The notes: generated from the sequence alone by a model not told the origin. A stretch of DNA of 64,000 bases from Pseudoalteromonas sp. T1lg88 (GCF_002964765.1 NZ_PQCF01000031.1:411622-475621), one strand, 5' to 3'; counted from the stretch's first letter, positions 8,878 through 19,234 are shown. A program made the numbers and translations.

Positions 8878-11800
8878 TTGCGTCGCTATATCAGTTTGTT
8901 GCTCAACGCATTACTTAGCTTTTTAGTCTTCCTTTGCAGCGCCAATGTCGTTTTCGCCACCCCGGTCAACTATGGCTATCAGTTACAACGTCTTTCAACC
9001 GAAGAAGGGTTAAGCCAAGGCACGGTCAATGCCATAGCTCAAGACGAGTTTGGCTACCTTTGGTTTGCCACCGACCGCGGCCTGAACCGCTACGACGGCT
9101 ATCAACTGAACCTCTTTAAAAGTGGCGATCCCGCTCTGGCCAGCGATGCTATTTTAACAATTGCGCCCTTGAAAAACGGCAACTTCCTCGTCTCCGCTCA
9201 GCTCAATGGACTGTTTTTAGTCAACCCGGCCACCCTAAACTCACAACAATTGATCAATAATCCGCTGTCCGAAGTCGATGCAAAATACGCCACTGTGTGG
9301 GCTATCAGCCAGGATAATAGTAACCAGGATATTGTCTGGTTGGGTATTAACCATCAGGTCTACAAATACAGTCTGAATCGGCGGACCCTGGAGCTGGTGT
9401 TTACTCTGGACAACCGCACCCATATGATACGCGCCCTGCTGCCTCATGATAACGCCTTGTATATTGGCACCTCTGACGGCCTGTTTCGTTATCACAATGG
9501 TACCAGCTCGGCATTGACTCATTTACCCAAAGAGCAAGTAAGCAACGATCAGCGAAATATCAAATTCTTGCAGTGGGATAACGAATTTGGCCTCTTAGTC
9601 GGCACGGTAGAAGGCCTGTACCGGCACAATCTCGACACTGAGAAGCCAGTTATAGAAACCCTGATCGAGCATCATAATATTTGGTCGATGCAGCGCTACG
9701 GCGCAGTGGATTTCGTCGCCACTGGAGACGGTCTGCTGCAATTTGATCGGCAAACTCGGCAGACGCTCAATTTAATTCGTTTTAGCGACTCTCGCTATGC
9801 GGTCAACGACAACACCATAATGACTATGTTTCGCGATAAAAGCGGCATGCTCTGGCTCGGCTCGCAAGCCCAGGGAGTGTTTTCCTGGTCGCCTTTGGCC
9901 ATGCGCTTTAAGCAAAAGGCTCTGCCCACCGGCCAATACCAGCACGGTCATGCCGCCTGGGCCATTTACGAGCAGGACAATGGCACCTTGTGGGTTGGCA
10001 GCGGTAATGGCCTAAATAAAATCCCTAAGGATGGGCCAAGCAGTACCTTTTTAAGTGTCGATGATAAAAAAATGGCCCAGGGCCAACAAACAGTCTATCA
10101 GTTACTGCCGGCCACTCATATTGACAACAGCCTGTGGGTCGAGGCCATCCAGGGCATAGCCCTGCTTGATATGAATACCGACCGCCTGAGTTATCCCCTG
10201 GTAAATGCCGCTCATCCGTTAGAGTTTGATGCCAATAACGTTCACTGGGGACTGTATCAACTTGCCAACGGCACCGCCTATTTTATTGCCGAGTCGGGAT
10301 TCTATCGTTTCGACCCGAGCAGCAATACCATAGAGGCACTGCCGTCAATCGAACAAACGCTGCAGCCCGAGCACGCCTCGCATTTTCTGGCGCCATTGCC
10401 TACCCATAAAGATGATCCGCTGCTGAGTTATGGCGGTGGTTTATATCGTTATGACGTCGACAACGACAGCCTGCAGCCCATTTACCAGCCACAACACCCA
10501 AGCGCCCAGTCAAACAATTTAGTCGATTCCTGGACCTTGGATCAGAATAACAGTTTGTGGCTCAGCGTAGACGGTGAGGGCGTGGTCGCCCTGGACTTGG
10601 AAACCCTGGAAGAGCGTGACCGCATAGGTCCGGCGCAAGGCCTGCAAAGTCTGAGCGTGTTTACCCCGGTGCTGGATAACTTCGGTTTCCTGTGGTTTGG
10701 CTCTAATAATGGCTTATATCGCTATAACATCAACAGCGGTCACCTGCGCCACTTTAGCGTCAAAGACGGCCTCTCAGCGGCAGAATTCAACGGCTACTCC
10801 GCAGCCAAGCTAGCTAGCGGCGAGCTCGCCTTTGGCACGGTTAAAGGCCTGCTTATTGTCGACCCCGCCGATTTTATTAACAGCAATAATCATTATATTG
10901 CCCCGGCGCCGCAAATTACCGACATTAACCTGCTCTCGCGGCCTCTGGGCTATACGCCGAGCAAATATGCCAACAGCCCGTTAAAGTTACAACATGACGA
11001 TCTTGGCCTGACCATTTCTTTTTCCAGCTTCGATTATATTCATCGCGATCAGGTGCGCTATAAAATCAGTCTCAGCGGCGCCAGCGAATTTAAGTACCCC
11101 AACTACGCCAGTAACAATTTACAGTTTGCCACCCTGAATCCCGGCGCGCATCAGCTCAGTATTAGCGCCTTCGACCCTGTGTCGGGTAAATGGTCCCGCA
11201 CCCTGCATATGGGCATTGAAGTGGCTTATGCCCCCTGGCGCTCACCGCTGGCGCTCACCCTCTATATCGTTATCAGCGTTCTGCTCCTTGGCAGTTGGAT
11301 GCTCTGGCTAAGACGCCAGCAACGCCGCCTGCACCATGCCCATGGCAAGTTGCTGGCTTCACAGCAACAAACGGACTTGGCACTGCAAAGCTCCAACAGC
11401 GGCATCTGGCACTACCGGGTTAAGCAACGACGCTTTATGCAGCGTCGCTTAGCAGCGGAGTTAGGTTATAGAAGTACTTATAATCAGTGCTCTTTTGAGC
11501 AATATATGGACTTGATCCATCCTCAGGATGTCGACCGTTATCGCCTGAACTGGAAGCGCTTTTTAAACCAGGGCGAGCAGGCCACCTGGGATTTCACCTA
11601 CCGCTTATGCCATAAACAAGGCACCTGGCACTGGTATCACGAGGTGGGACGCATTACCGAATACGATGCCAATGGCCAACCCAAGGAAGTATCGGGGATC
11701 TACACCAATATCACAGATGCCAAAGCGTCGGCGCAACAAGCCACTGTGCTCGGTGAAGCCATAGGACAGATCAGCGATTGGTTGTTAATTTTAGACGAGC

Positions 11801-13431
11801 ACCTGCAACCGTTTTCTGCCAATGACAGTTTTTTACGGGCATTTTCCGACCCCGACAGCCCGGGACTCAGCATACAGCCTTTTGTTCGTGCCCTTGGCAA
11901 ACAAAAGTTCCAACGCTATATGGAGCTGATCGGCCAATTGGCAGCAGGCGATAACTGGCGTATCGAAGAGAAAATCCGCACCAAGCACGATATTCGTCAC
12001 CCGGTACAGATAAGCGTGACCGCCGTGTGTCGCGACAAGCAAGAAGAGAGCGACGAGATCAGCTACTATGTGGTGGTGATCACCGACTTGACCGAGCAAA
12101 AGCGCGCCGAAGACGAGTTGCGCTACCTGGCCAATTATGATCCCCTTACCGGCTTGCCGAATCGCACCATGATGCGCGGCAAAATCGCCCAGGCCATAGA
12201 CTACGCCAAAGAAAACTCATCCCTGTTGGCCCTGCTGTTTATCGACCTGGATAAATTTAAGCCGGTGAACGATTCCTTCGGTCATGCGGTGGGCGATCAG
12301 GTACTTTGTTGCATCTGTGAGCGCATCAGTGAGCAACTGGATGATAACTCGCTACTGGCGCGCCAAAGCGGCGACGAATTCCTACTCCTGATTGAGCAGG
12401 TGCAATCGCCGCAGGTGCTCAGTGAGCTATCCGAGCTCCTGGCGAAAACCTTGGAAAAGCCGATTAAAATCGGCAATATCACCATCAATATTTCCGTCAG
12501 TATAGGTATCGCCCTGTCGCCTTTTGATGCCGATAACGCCGAAGACCTGATCCGTAACGCCGATATGGCGATGATCTACGCCAAAAATGCCGGCCGCAAC
12601 GGCTATAAGTTCTTCACCGAGCAGATGAACAATCGCATCACCCATAAACTGATGTTGGAAAATGCCCTGCAGGATGCCTATCGCGACGAACTGCTGACAA
12701 ACCATTATCAGCCCATAGTGCATATTCATCAAAAGCGTATTGTTGGCGTGGAGTTGTTGCTGCGGTGGCAAAGTGAAGGCCAGTTTATATCGCCCACCGA
12801 GTTTATTCCTGTGGCCGAGGAAATCGGCCTGATCGATGCCATTACCGAGCAGGCCCTGCACCGCGCCCTGCGCGAGCTGAAACAATGGTTTAGCACCTAT
12901 GACGATTTCTATCTGTCGGTGAACCTCTCACCCATACATATTTTGAAATCCAACCTCACCGAGCGATTGGTGGATATTCTCGCCATGCATGATGTCAGCC
13001 CGGGGCAATTGCGCCTGGAGATCACCGAAAGCACGCTATTGGACGATAAGGCCAAGGCCGCGGCTCAGCTTAATAAATTACGCGCCGCCGGCTTAAAACT
13101 CTTCTTAGATGACTTCGGCACCGGCTACTCATCGCTGACCTATCTCAATCAGTTCCCTATTGATGTGATCAAGATAGACCAAAGCTTTGTGCGCCAAATT
13201 GGTATCAACCCCACCAACGAAGCCATTATCCGTACCATACATAATCTCGCCGGCAGCCTGGGTCTGTATTGTATTGCCGAAGGGGTGGAAACGCGGGAGC
13301 AGATATTCTTCTTAAATAAGCTGGGCTGTCATCACTTACAGGGCTTCTTCTTCGCCAAGCCGTGCGATGCGACCACCTTGGCAGCCAAGTATTACCTGGA
13401 AAAAACCCTGAAAAAGATGAACAGCCTTTAG
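8878..13431 (+). CDS. beta-propeller sensor with PAS, GGDEF and EAL domains
   Basis: A 1517-aa c-di-GMP signalling protein. I start at TTG 8878 because GGAG lies 7 bases upstream and the product then begins with a signal peptide (MRRYISLLLNALL... VFA); in-frame starts at 8827 and 8833 lack this. Order: two-component-regulator propeller repeats (about 30-690; recurring LWFA/GLNRYDGY, LWLGS, LWFGSNNGLYRY), Y_Y_Y domain (about 694-780), TM (about 789-811), two PAS regions (about 835-1080), GGDEF (SGDEF at 1164-1168), EAL (ELL at 1292-1294). EAL catalytic context is intact (LRLEITES, LDDFGTGYSS, IKIDQSFV, IAEGVET). SGDEF may be active. No RxxD inhibitory site is seen. Ligand unknown; propeller members often sense polysaccharide-related cues. 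Confidence 0.9.
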   Translation: MRRYISLLLNALLSFLVFLCSANVVFATPVNYGYQLQRLSTEEGLSQGTVNAIAQDEFGYLWFATDRGLNRYDGYQLNLFKSGDPALASDAILTIAPLKNGNFLVSAQLNGLFLVNPATLNSQQLINNPLSEVDAKYATVWAISQDNSNQDIVWLGINHQVYKYSLNRRTLELVFTLDNRTHMIRALLPHDNALYIGTSDGLFRYHNGTSSALTHLPKEQVSNDQRNIKFLQWDNEFGLLVGTVEGLYRHNLDTEKPVIETLIEHHNIWSMQRYGAVDFVATGDGLLQFDRQTRQTLNLIRFSDSRYAVNDNTIMTMFRDKSGMLWLGSQAQGVFSWSPLAMRFKQKALPTGQYQHGHAAWAIYEQDNGTLWVGSGNGLNKIPKDGPSSTFLSVDDKKMAQGQQTVYQLLPATHIDNSLWVEAIQGIALLDMNTDRLSYPLVNAAHPLEFDANNVHWGLYQLANGTAYFIAESGFYRFDPSSNTIEALPSIEQTLQPEHASHFLAPLPTHKDDPLLSYGGGLYRYDVDNDSLQPIYQPQHPSAQSNNLVDSWTLDQNNSLWLSVDGEGVVALDLETLEERDRIGPAQGLQSLSVFTPVLDNFGFLWFGSNNGLYRYNINSGHLRHFSVKDGLSAAEFNGYSAAKLASGELAFGTVKGLLIVDPADFINSNNHYIAPAPQITDINLLSRPLGYTPSKYANSPLKLQHDDLGLTISFSSFDYIHRDQVRYKISLSGASEFKYPNYASNNLQFATLNPGAHQLSISAFDPVSGKWSRTLHMGIEVAYAPWRSPLALTLYIVISVLLLGSWMLWLRRQQRRLHHAHGKLLASQQQTDLALQSSNSGIWHYRVKQRRFMQRRLAAELGYRSTYNQCSFEQYMDLIHPQDVDRYRLNWKRFLNQGEQATWDFTYRLCHKQGTWHWYHEVGRITEYDANGQPKEVSGIYTNITDAKASAQQATVLGEAIGQISDWLLILDEHLQPFSANDSFLRAFSDPDSPGLSIQPFVRALGKQKFQRYMELIGQLAAGDNWRIEEKIRTKHDIRHPVQISVTAVCRDKQEESDEISYYVVVITDLTEQKRAEDELRYLANYDPLTGLPNRTMMRGKIAQAIDYAKENSSLLALLFIDLDKFKPVNDSFGHAVGDQVLCCICERISEQLDDNSLLARQSGDEFLLLIEQVQSPQVLSELSELLAKTLEKPIKIGNITINISVSIGIALSPFDADNAEDLIRNADMAMIYAKNAGRNGYKFFTEQMNNRITHKLMLENALQDAYRDELLTNHYQPIVHIHQKRIVGVELLLRWQSEGQFISPTEFIPVAEEIGLIDAITEQALHRALRELKQWFSTYDDFYLSVNLSPIHILKSNLTERLVDILAMHDVSPGQLRLEITESTLLDDKAKAAAQLNKLRAAGLKLFLDDFGTGYSSLTYLNQFPIDVIKIDQSFVRQIGINPTNEAIIRTIHNLAGSLGLYCIAEGVETREQIFFLNKLGCHHLQGFFFAKPCDATTLAAKYYLEKTLKKMNSL

Positions 13432-13511
13432 GTCGGGATTTGCCGCCATGGCTGTAGTCGGGATTCTATACCGACAAAAGGCATTGCTCTCCCATTGTCG
13501 GCACCAGGCGT

Positions 13512-14434
13512 CTAACTCGCCCCGCTGACCCCACAGGGCTGATGATTACCGTCAATGGCACTGGCTTCAATCTGCAACACGCTATGGGCTATGCTGAACT
13601 TGCTCTGCAGCATCTGCTCCGCAGCGGCGCGACATTTGGCATCATGGGCGGCCAAGGTACAGTGATGTTTCAACACAATATGCGCACCGACCGCGGGGGC
13701 ATTATCCACCATGGACACGGTAACATTGTGAACGCTGGCGACATGGTCGAGCTGAGCCAGCGCTTTTTCCACCCGAGCCGCTTTGGGCAAGGCAGGGGCA
13801 GCGCCACGCAAACGCTGCAAACATTGGTAAATCAGGCGCAAGCCAGTCACCAGCACAAATACCGCTATCAACATGCTAAAGAGCACATCCACCTGCTGCC
13901 AGCCGGTCAAGACAATAATCACGCTCGCCACCAAGGTAGTGACCGTGGAAAGCAAATCGAAAAAGGTATGTAAAAACACCGCATACACGTTAATGCTTTC
14001 TTTGCGGCCTTTATAGAGCACCCAGGCCGCAGTGCCATGAAACAAAAAACCCAGCATGGACACCAGCGCCATAATTTGCGGATTCACATCACCGCGTTCA
14101 TGGCCGTGGTGCAAATCAACAAAGCGATCCGTACCCAAGGTTAAAATGGTCAAACTGATGGCCAGATATAAACTGCCGTTGATAAGCCCGCCAACCAGCT
14201 CTGCCTTGTTAAAGCCATCATTAAAGTTGCGCGCCAGATGAATGGCATGGACGAAGCCAGAATAGCGATAAACAAGGTGCTGTTATGCACGAACAGGTGT
14301 CCGGCATCGGCAAACACCGCCAGGGAATTAGCAAAATACGCCGCCACCAGCTGAATAACCATAAAACTACACGTGATGCTCAAAGCGATAAGCAAGCGTT
14401 TACGTGAAGCCTGATGGGTGGTGATGTCGGTCAT
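13512..14434 (-). pseudogene. cation diffusion facilitator, frameshifted
   Basis: Two reading frames together give one CDF-family metal/H+ antiporter. Residues MTDITTHQASRKRLLIALSI...LASSM (start 14434) run in one frame. The family continuation AIHLARNFNDGFNKAELVGG...VSGAS is in another frame to 13512. The break is at about 14245: CCATGCCATT would be in frame as ATGGCCATT, one G missing. Six TMs and a C-terminal cytosolic domain are recognisable. The TM2 motif is DAGHLFVHN (HxxxH in place of the usual HxxxD); TM5 has HTFFD. This may be a true mutation or a sequence error. Confidence 0.85.
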
Positions 14435-14695
14435 GGGCGCAAGGTCACTAAAGAGGAGAAATGATATATAGTAGCAATTGTAATTGTTTTGCGACAACAT
14501 TACACCCGTTTTCCACACTTCACCGCTGCGTATGCTGTAAAATCAGCCATGGTGACATGAGAGGCGCGCAACAGCTCCCCAGCCCTAACAAAGTAAAGCG
14601 CCGGCACTGGTCCCATTTTCTGGCTCCCCTGACCATTAGGTGGTAGGCTGAATTTAAAGATAAACTCCCCAATAAACAAAGTGTTGGTTTTTAAC

Positions 14696-15538
14696 ATGGC
14701 AACTTCTTCTCTTAAGCATGCCCTGGTCGTAGAAGGCGGCGCAATGCGCGGCATCTTTGCCACTGGCGTACTCGATGCCTGGCTAGCGGCCAATTATCAA
14801 CCCTTTGATATGTACTTTGGTGTGTCGGCGGGCGCCACTAACATCGCCGCTTTTTTGTGCGCCCAGCAGGGGCGTAACTACAAGGTGATCACCGACTACT
14901 CCTGTCGCCCCGAATTTATCAGCTATGGGCGCTTTATCCGCGGTGGCCACCTGTTTGATTTGGACTGGTTGTGGCATAAAACCATCAGTGAAATTCGCTT
15001 AGACCTGGCGACCTTTGCCAGCCAAAGTGCCCCATTTTATGTGGTTGCGACCAATGTGCACAACGCCCAAGCCGAGTATATTCAAGGCACGGCTGAAAAC
15101 CTGGAGCAGGTGCTAAAGGCCTCCTGCGCCTTGCCATTGGCGTACAGAGATTACCCCGAATATCAGGGCCAATTCTATACCGATGGCGGCATTGGCGACT
15201 CCATTCCCGTGCGCCAGGCCTACGCCATGGGCGCGCGTAAAATCACAGTGATCCTCTCTCAGCCTCTGGGCTATCGTACAAAACCGGCGAAATTCAACTG
15301 GCTGACCCAACGCCTGTTAAAAAACACGCCAGCACTGGCCAAAAGCATGACTAACCGCTGGGCTGACTACAATGCCAGCCTGGATTTTATTATGCAGCCG
15401 CCGGGCGACTGTGAGATAGATATTATTGCTCCACCGACTGAGTTCGACATCTCCCGTACCACTCGGGATTTAGCCAAACTCGATGCCGGTTATGCCATGG
15501 GGCGCAACGCCGCACAGGCGTTTATCAGTGCGCCCTAG
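14696..15538 (+). CDS. patatin-like phospholipase, YjjU type
   Basis: A cytoplasmic serine hydrolase of about 280 aa. It has the oxyanion loop EGGAMRGI, nucleophile GVSAG, and the Asp of DGGIGDS, giving the patatin Ser-Asp dyad. The length and the GGAMRGIFATGVLD opening match the YjjU branch. I prefer ATG 14696 (MATSSLKHAL) to GTG 14681, though neither has a clear ribosome site. Substrate unknown. It stands alone between the CDF pseudogene and a membrane protein gene. Confidence 0.87.
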   Translation: MATSSLKHALVVEGGAMRGIFATGVLDAWLAANYQPFDMYFGVSAGATNIAAFLCAQQGRNYKVITDYSCRPEFISYGRFIRGGHLFDLDWLWHKTISEIRLDLATFASQSAPFYVVATNVHNAQAEYIQGTAENLEQVLKASCALPLAYRDYPEYQGQFYTDGGIGDSIPVRQAYAMGARKITVILSQPLGYRTKPAKFNWLTQRLLKNTPALAKSMTNRWADYNASLDFIMQPPGDCEIDIIAPPTEFDISRTTRDLAKLDAGYAMGRNAAQAFISAP

Positions 15539-15586
15539 CGGTGCCCTTTCACCCAATTTCTCAGCCTTAAGGACAAAGTTGACAGG

Positions 15587-16891
15587 ATGTCAGATATGAA
15601 TAACGCAGTAACTAAACCCACCAGCTCATCAACTTATTCTCGAGGGACGTCTCCCTGGCAAGGGCCAGATCAACACACACTCAGTCTGGCAGAAGCTGTG
15701 GCCGACGAATTTGACTTCCCACGGCCCTCCTCTGCCTATCGCACCCTGGACAAGGTGTTCTTTATACTTGCCCTGCTTGCAGTCCCCGTACTACTCATTG
15801 GCATGGGAGTAAGCGTCGGCCTGGCTCTTAGTCATGGCCTGTTTTGGCAAAACATCATAGCCGACAGCCATGCCTGGCAATTTGCCGGTTATTGGTTTAC
15901 GGTCGCTATCGTTGCAGGAGCGCCTTGGCTGCTTTCTCACCTCTACCTGCGTTGGCGGTATCGAGAATATCTGGATGCCGGCGGGGATATGCTCTCTCCC
16001 GAGGAGCACGTTAATATGCATAGGCTCGACTACAGCACGTTGATCAATTTGCAGCCGCTGCATATCCTATCTTTGCTAGACATGAAGCCGTCACAAAGGC
16101 TGGATAAAGCAGGCTTTATCGCCAAACATAAGTATTACTGGAGTAACGATTCCCTCACTTTCTATAGTTGGAAACGATCTTGGCTTGGCAATCTGCTGTG
16201 GGGGCTAAATGCCCTGAACTTCTTGATGATATTTTTAGGATGGCCTTTTATGCTCATCCAGGTGTTGTCAGAGCCGGTCAATACTCCCGCCTATATCGCG
16301 CTTTTTCTAATCTCCGCCGCCCTTCCCTTTATCTATAAAAAGACCAAGGTGCGGGTCACGCGCTTTTATCCCTATTTGGTTTTTTATCGCCTTAGCGGCA
16401 TGGTCGAGCATTACCATAATGAGGTGCTGCAGTGGCGCTGCCACTTTTCCGAGCTGAACGCCTACGCGAATTTTAGCCCGGGCAATCAGACTCAGCCGCC
16501 AAGCACCACCTTGGAAATTTACCCGCGTTACCCACAAAAAACGCCTAGACGACGCGTGCCCTTAAGCACCTGGTGCGCCATTAACGTCAGCGCCGCCACC
16601 GAGCTATGGGGCGTTTTACAAGCCTTTATGAATATCAATTGCCCCCTGCCCTTGGTGTTGCCGCTTATGGATAAACGCGACAAGGACGGCGCCAGTCGCG
16701 CTCACGCACAGGCGTTTGCAGAGCTCACAACTAATGCTACGGGTTCAGACTCCTTTGAGATGACCCCCACGTACGATGGTGCCTATCGGGCCTGGGTTAA
16801 AAAACGCCTGACCCAGGAAATAGGTGCTTTTTATTGGCATGTTGGCGAGTTAGATGTGCAAGAGGAAGAGCAGGAAATGGCCGTTCACTAA
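15587..16891 (+). CDS. four-TM membrane protein of unknown function
   Basis: 434 aa, not recognised. It has a cytosolic Ser/Thr/Pro-rich N-terminus (1-50), hydrophobic segments at about 59-83, 96-120, 204-228 and 234-251, and a long basic then acidic C-terminal region ending EEEQEMAVH. The start could be 15587 or ATG 15596 (AGGA 6-7 bases before it). Genes of this layout often sit next to secretion-associated immunity or membrane-stress proteins, but nothing here supports a specific role. It is followed 48 bases after the patatin stop, so co-transcription is possible. Confidence 0.7.
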   Translation: MSDMNNAVTKPTSSSTYSRGTSPWQGPDQHTLSLAEAVADEFDFPRPSSAYRTLDKVFFILALLAVPVLLIGMGVSVGLALSHGLFWQNIIADSHAWQFAGYWFTVAIVAGAPWLLSHLYLRWRYREYLDAGGDMLSPEEHVNMHRLDYSTLINLQPLHILSLLDMKPSQRLDKAGFIAKHKYYWSNDSLTFYSWKRSWLGNLLWGLNALNFLMIFLGWPFMLIQVLSEPVNTPAYIALFLISAALPFIYKKTKVRVTRFYPYLVFYRLSGMVEHYHNEVLQWRCHFSELNAYANFSPGNQTQPPSTTLEIYPRYPQKTPRRRVPLSTWCAINVSAATELWGVLQAFMNINCPLPLVLPLMDKRDKDGASRAHAQAFAELTTNATGSDSFEMTPTYDGAYRAWVKKRLTQEIGAFYWHVGELDVQEEEQEMAVH

Positions 16892-16907
16892 GCTCGCTCA
16901 GCTAAAA

Positions 16908-16934
16908 CAAAAAAAGCCGCTCAATTGAGCGGCT
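16908..16934 (-). terminator. intrinsic terminator for the ahpF side
   Basis: AGCCGCTC, loop AATT, GAGCGGCT. On the minus strand it is followed by a T-tract (the AAAAAAA on the plus strand), so it ends transcription from ahpF. The plus strand has no T-tract. Confidence 0.85.
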
Positions 16935-16982
16935 AGGACACTGCACCACTGGAGATTTCAGGGTGTAAGTGCAGTAGCTTTC

Positions 16983-17036
16983 TACCAATTCTGTTAAGTA
17001 TGTGATCAGATATAGCGCTGGATAAATGAATTGGTA
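16983..17036 (-). repeat. 54-bp internally deleted copy of the 159-bp repeat
   Basis: It begins TACCAATTCTGTTAAGTATG, keeps about the first 45 bases of the element (ending at AGCGCTGGATAAAT), then jumps to the terminal GAATTGGTA. The inverted ends TACCAATTC/GAATTGGTA are perfect. Its right end touches the ahpF stop codon (17037-17039) with no spacer. Confidence 0.82.
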
Positions 17037-18590
17037 TTACTCCTGGCCATGACGGATCAGGTAGTCAAAGGCGCCCAGGCTGGCACTGGCGCCTGAGCCC
17101 ATGGCAATAATAATTTGCTTAAAGGCGGAGTTGGTAGCATCGCCCGCCGCATACACGCCCTCTACATTGGTGGCACCGCGATTATCCACTTCGATTTCAC
17201 CGAATTGTGACAAGGTCACACCGCTTTCTTTCAACCATTCGGTGTTGGGTACCAAACCGATTTGTACAAATACCCCGGCAATACTGAGCTGATGCTGCTC
17301 GCCCGTGTTGCGGTCGGTATAGGTCAGCGCCGTTACCTTATTGCCATCGCCCAGCACCTGTGTAGTTTGCGCGCTTTTGATGATGGTGATATTGGCCATG
17401 CTCTGCGCCTTGCGCACCAAAACCTCATCGGCACGCAGGGTATCGGCAAATTCAAGTACGGTTACCTGCTCTACGATATTGGCCAGATCAATGGCCGCCT
17501 CAATACCCGAGTTACCACCACCAATTACCGCCACGGGCTTGCCTTTAAACAAGGGGCCGTCACAGTGCGGGCAGTAGGCCACACCGCGGCCGCGATATTC
17601 GCGCTCGCCGGGCACGTTCATTTCACGCCAGCGAGCACCGGTCGCCAGGATCACCGCCTTGGCCGTTAAGGTGGCGCCGTTTTCAAGCTCAATGTGGTTG
17701 CCATTGTCACTGTAAAGTCGCGATGCACGCTGGTTATCAATCACGTCCACATCATAGTCTTTAACATGCTCCTCAAGCTGGGCCACCAGCTTAGGGCCTT
17801 CGGTGGCCTTGACCGAGATAAAGTTCTCAATCGCCAGGGTATCGGCAACCTGGCCGCCAAAGCGCTCCGCCACCACGCCGGTGCGCAACCCTTTACGAGC
17901 CGCATAAATGGCCGCGGATGCGCCAGCCGGACCGCCACCAACAACCAGTACGTCATAGGGGTCTTTTTCATTTAACAGCTCGGCCTGACGGGCACTGGCG
18001 CCTGCGTCCACCTTGGTGAGGATATCGTTTAGGCTGATGGCGCCCTGGCTGAAGACTTCACCGTTTAGGTATACCGTGGGCACCGCCATAATATTGCGGG
18101 CCTCTACTTCGTCCTGGAATAAGGCGCCATCGACCATGGTAGTGGTGATCTGTGTGTTCAGTGCCGCCATGGTATTAAGGGCCTGCACCACGCCCGGACA
18201 GGTCTGACAGCTTAAGGAGATATAAATCTCAAAATTCAGTTCCTTATCCAGTGCTTTGATTTGCTCAACCTGAGCCGCATCGGCCTTGGTGGCAATCCCG
18301 CCGCTGTGCAGTATGGCCAGTACCAAAGAGGTAAATTCATGGCCCATGGGCACCCCGGCAAAGGCAATGGCGGTGCCCTGCTCACCCTTAACCGTCATCG
18401 ATGGGCGGCGGGCCTGGTCATCATTATTTGTACTGATGCGAATGCGCTCGCTTAGCGATGCAAGATCATTGGCCAGCGCCTGTAATTCGTTACTTTTGTT
18501 CGTGTCGTCGAGGGCAAGAACCAGCTCTATGTCACCCGTCAACGTACTAAAATGGCTTGATAATTGATTTTTAATTGCAGTGTCTAACAT
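17037..18590 (-). CDS. ahpF: alkyl hydroperoxide reductase subunit F
   Basis: 517-aa flavoprotein disulfide reductase that passes electrons from NADH to AhpC. I start at 18590 ([10 protein letters not shown], as in E. coli AhpF) with GAGG 6 bases upstream, not at the longer ORF start. The N-terminal double thioredoxin fold has CQTC ([12 protein letters not shown]). A thioredoxin-reductase-like part has [17 protein letters not shown], the redox pair CPHC ([10 protein letters not shown]), [12 protein letters not shown] and a C-terminal AAGDAT. It is downstream of ahpC by 74 bases, same strand, so an ahpC-ahpF operon. Confidence 0.97.
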   Translation of the reverse strand: MLDTAIKNQLSSHFSTLTGDIELVLALDDTNKSNELQALANDLASLSERIRISTNNDDQARRPSMTVKGEQGTAIAFAGVPMGHEFTSLVLAILHSGGIATKADAAQVEQIKALDKELNFEIYISLSCQTCPGVVQALNTMAALNTQITTTMVDGALFQDEVEARNIMAVPTVYLNGEVFSQGAISLNDILTKVDAGASARQAELLNEKDPYDVLVVGGGPAGASAAIYAARKGLRTGVVAERFGGQVADTLAIENFISVKATEGPKLVAQLEEHVKDYDVDVIDNQRASRLYSDNGNHIELENGATLTAKAVILATGARWREMNVPGEREYRGRGVAYCPHCDGPLFKGKPVAVIGGGNSGIEAAIDLANIVEQVTVLEFADTLRADEVLVRKAQSMANITIIKSAQTTQVLGDGNKVTALTYTDRNTGEQHQLSIAGVFVQIGLVPNTEWLKESGVTLSQFGEIEVDNRGATNVEGVYAAGDATNSAFKQIIIAMGSGASASLGAFDYLIRHGQE

Positions 18591-18664
18591 GGTTTGCCTC
18601 AACAATTTAGAAGAAAAAGGCGGTGTCTCCACCGCCACAGTCTGACTTATTTAACCCGGCCGAC

Positions 18665-19234
18665 TTAGATTTTGCCGATTAAGTCCAGTGAAGGCGCAAG
18701 CGTCTCTTCACCTGGCTGCCATGATGCCGGACATACTTCACCATCGTGAGTGGCGATGTACTGAGCGGCTTGAACCTTACGCAGTAGCTCTGACGCGCTG
18801 CGGCCAATACCCAGGTCATGCGTTTCAACGACCTTGATTTCACCCTCAGGGTTAATCACGAAGGTACCGCGCAGTGCCAAACCTTCTTCTTCAATCATTA
18901 CCCCGAAGTTGCGGGTAATTTGACCTGTTGGGTCACCAATCATAGGAAATTGGATTTTCTTAATAGTGTCTGAGGCGTCGTGCCATGCCTTGTGGGTGAA
19001 GTGGGTGTCGGTTGATACCGAGTACACCTCTACGCCCATTTCCTGCAGCTTGGCATAGTGGTCAGCCAAATCGCCCAGCTCGGTAGGACATACAAAGGTA
19101 AAGTCCGCCGGGTAGAAGAACACGATTGACCATTTGCCCAGTAAATCCTGCTCGCTCACCTGAGTGAAATCGCCGTTGTGGAAGGCTGTGGCTGTGAATG
19201 GTTTGATTTTAGTGTTGATTAAAGAGTTGCTCAT
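18665..19234 (-). CDS. ahpC: alkyl hydroperoxide reductase peroxiredoxin subunit
   Basis: 189-aa 2-Cys peroxiredoxin that reduces H2O2 and organic peroxides. Peroxidatic Cys is in FTFVCPTELGD, resolving Cys in GEVCPASW, and the C-terminus APSLDLIGKI is typical. GAGAGG sits before the ATG. It forms an operon with ahpF. The 350-base upstream region holds palindromic GATT/AATC elements that might be a regulator site. Confidence 0.97.
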   Translation of the reverse strand: MSNSLINTKIKPFTATAFHNGDFTQVSEQDLLGKWSIVFFYPADFTFVCPTELGDLADHYAKLQEMGVEVYSVSTDTHFTHKAWHDASDTIKKIQFPMIGDPTGQITRNFGVMIEEEGLALRGTFVINPEGEIKVVETHDLGIGRSASELLRKVQAAQYIATHDGEVCPASWQPGEETLAPSLDLIGKI

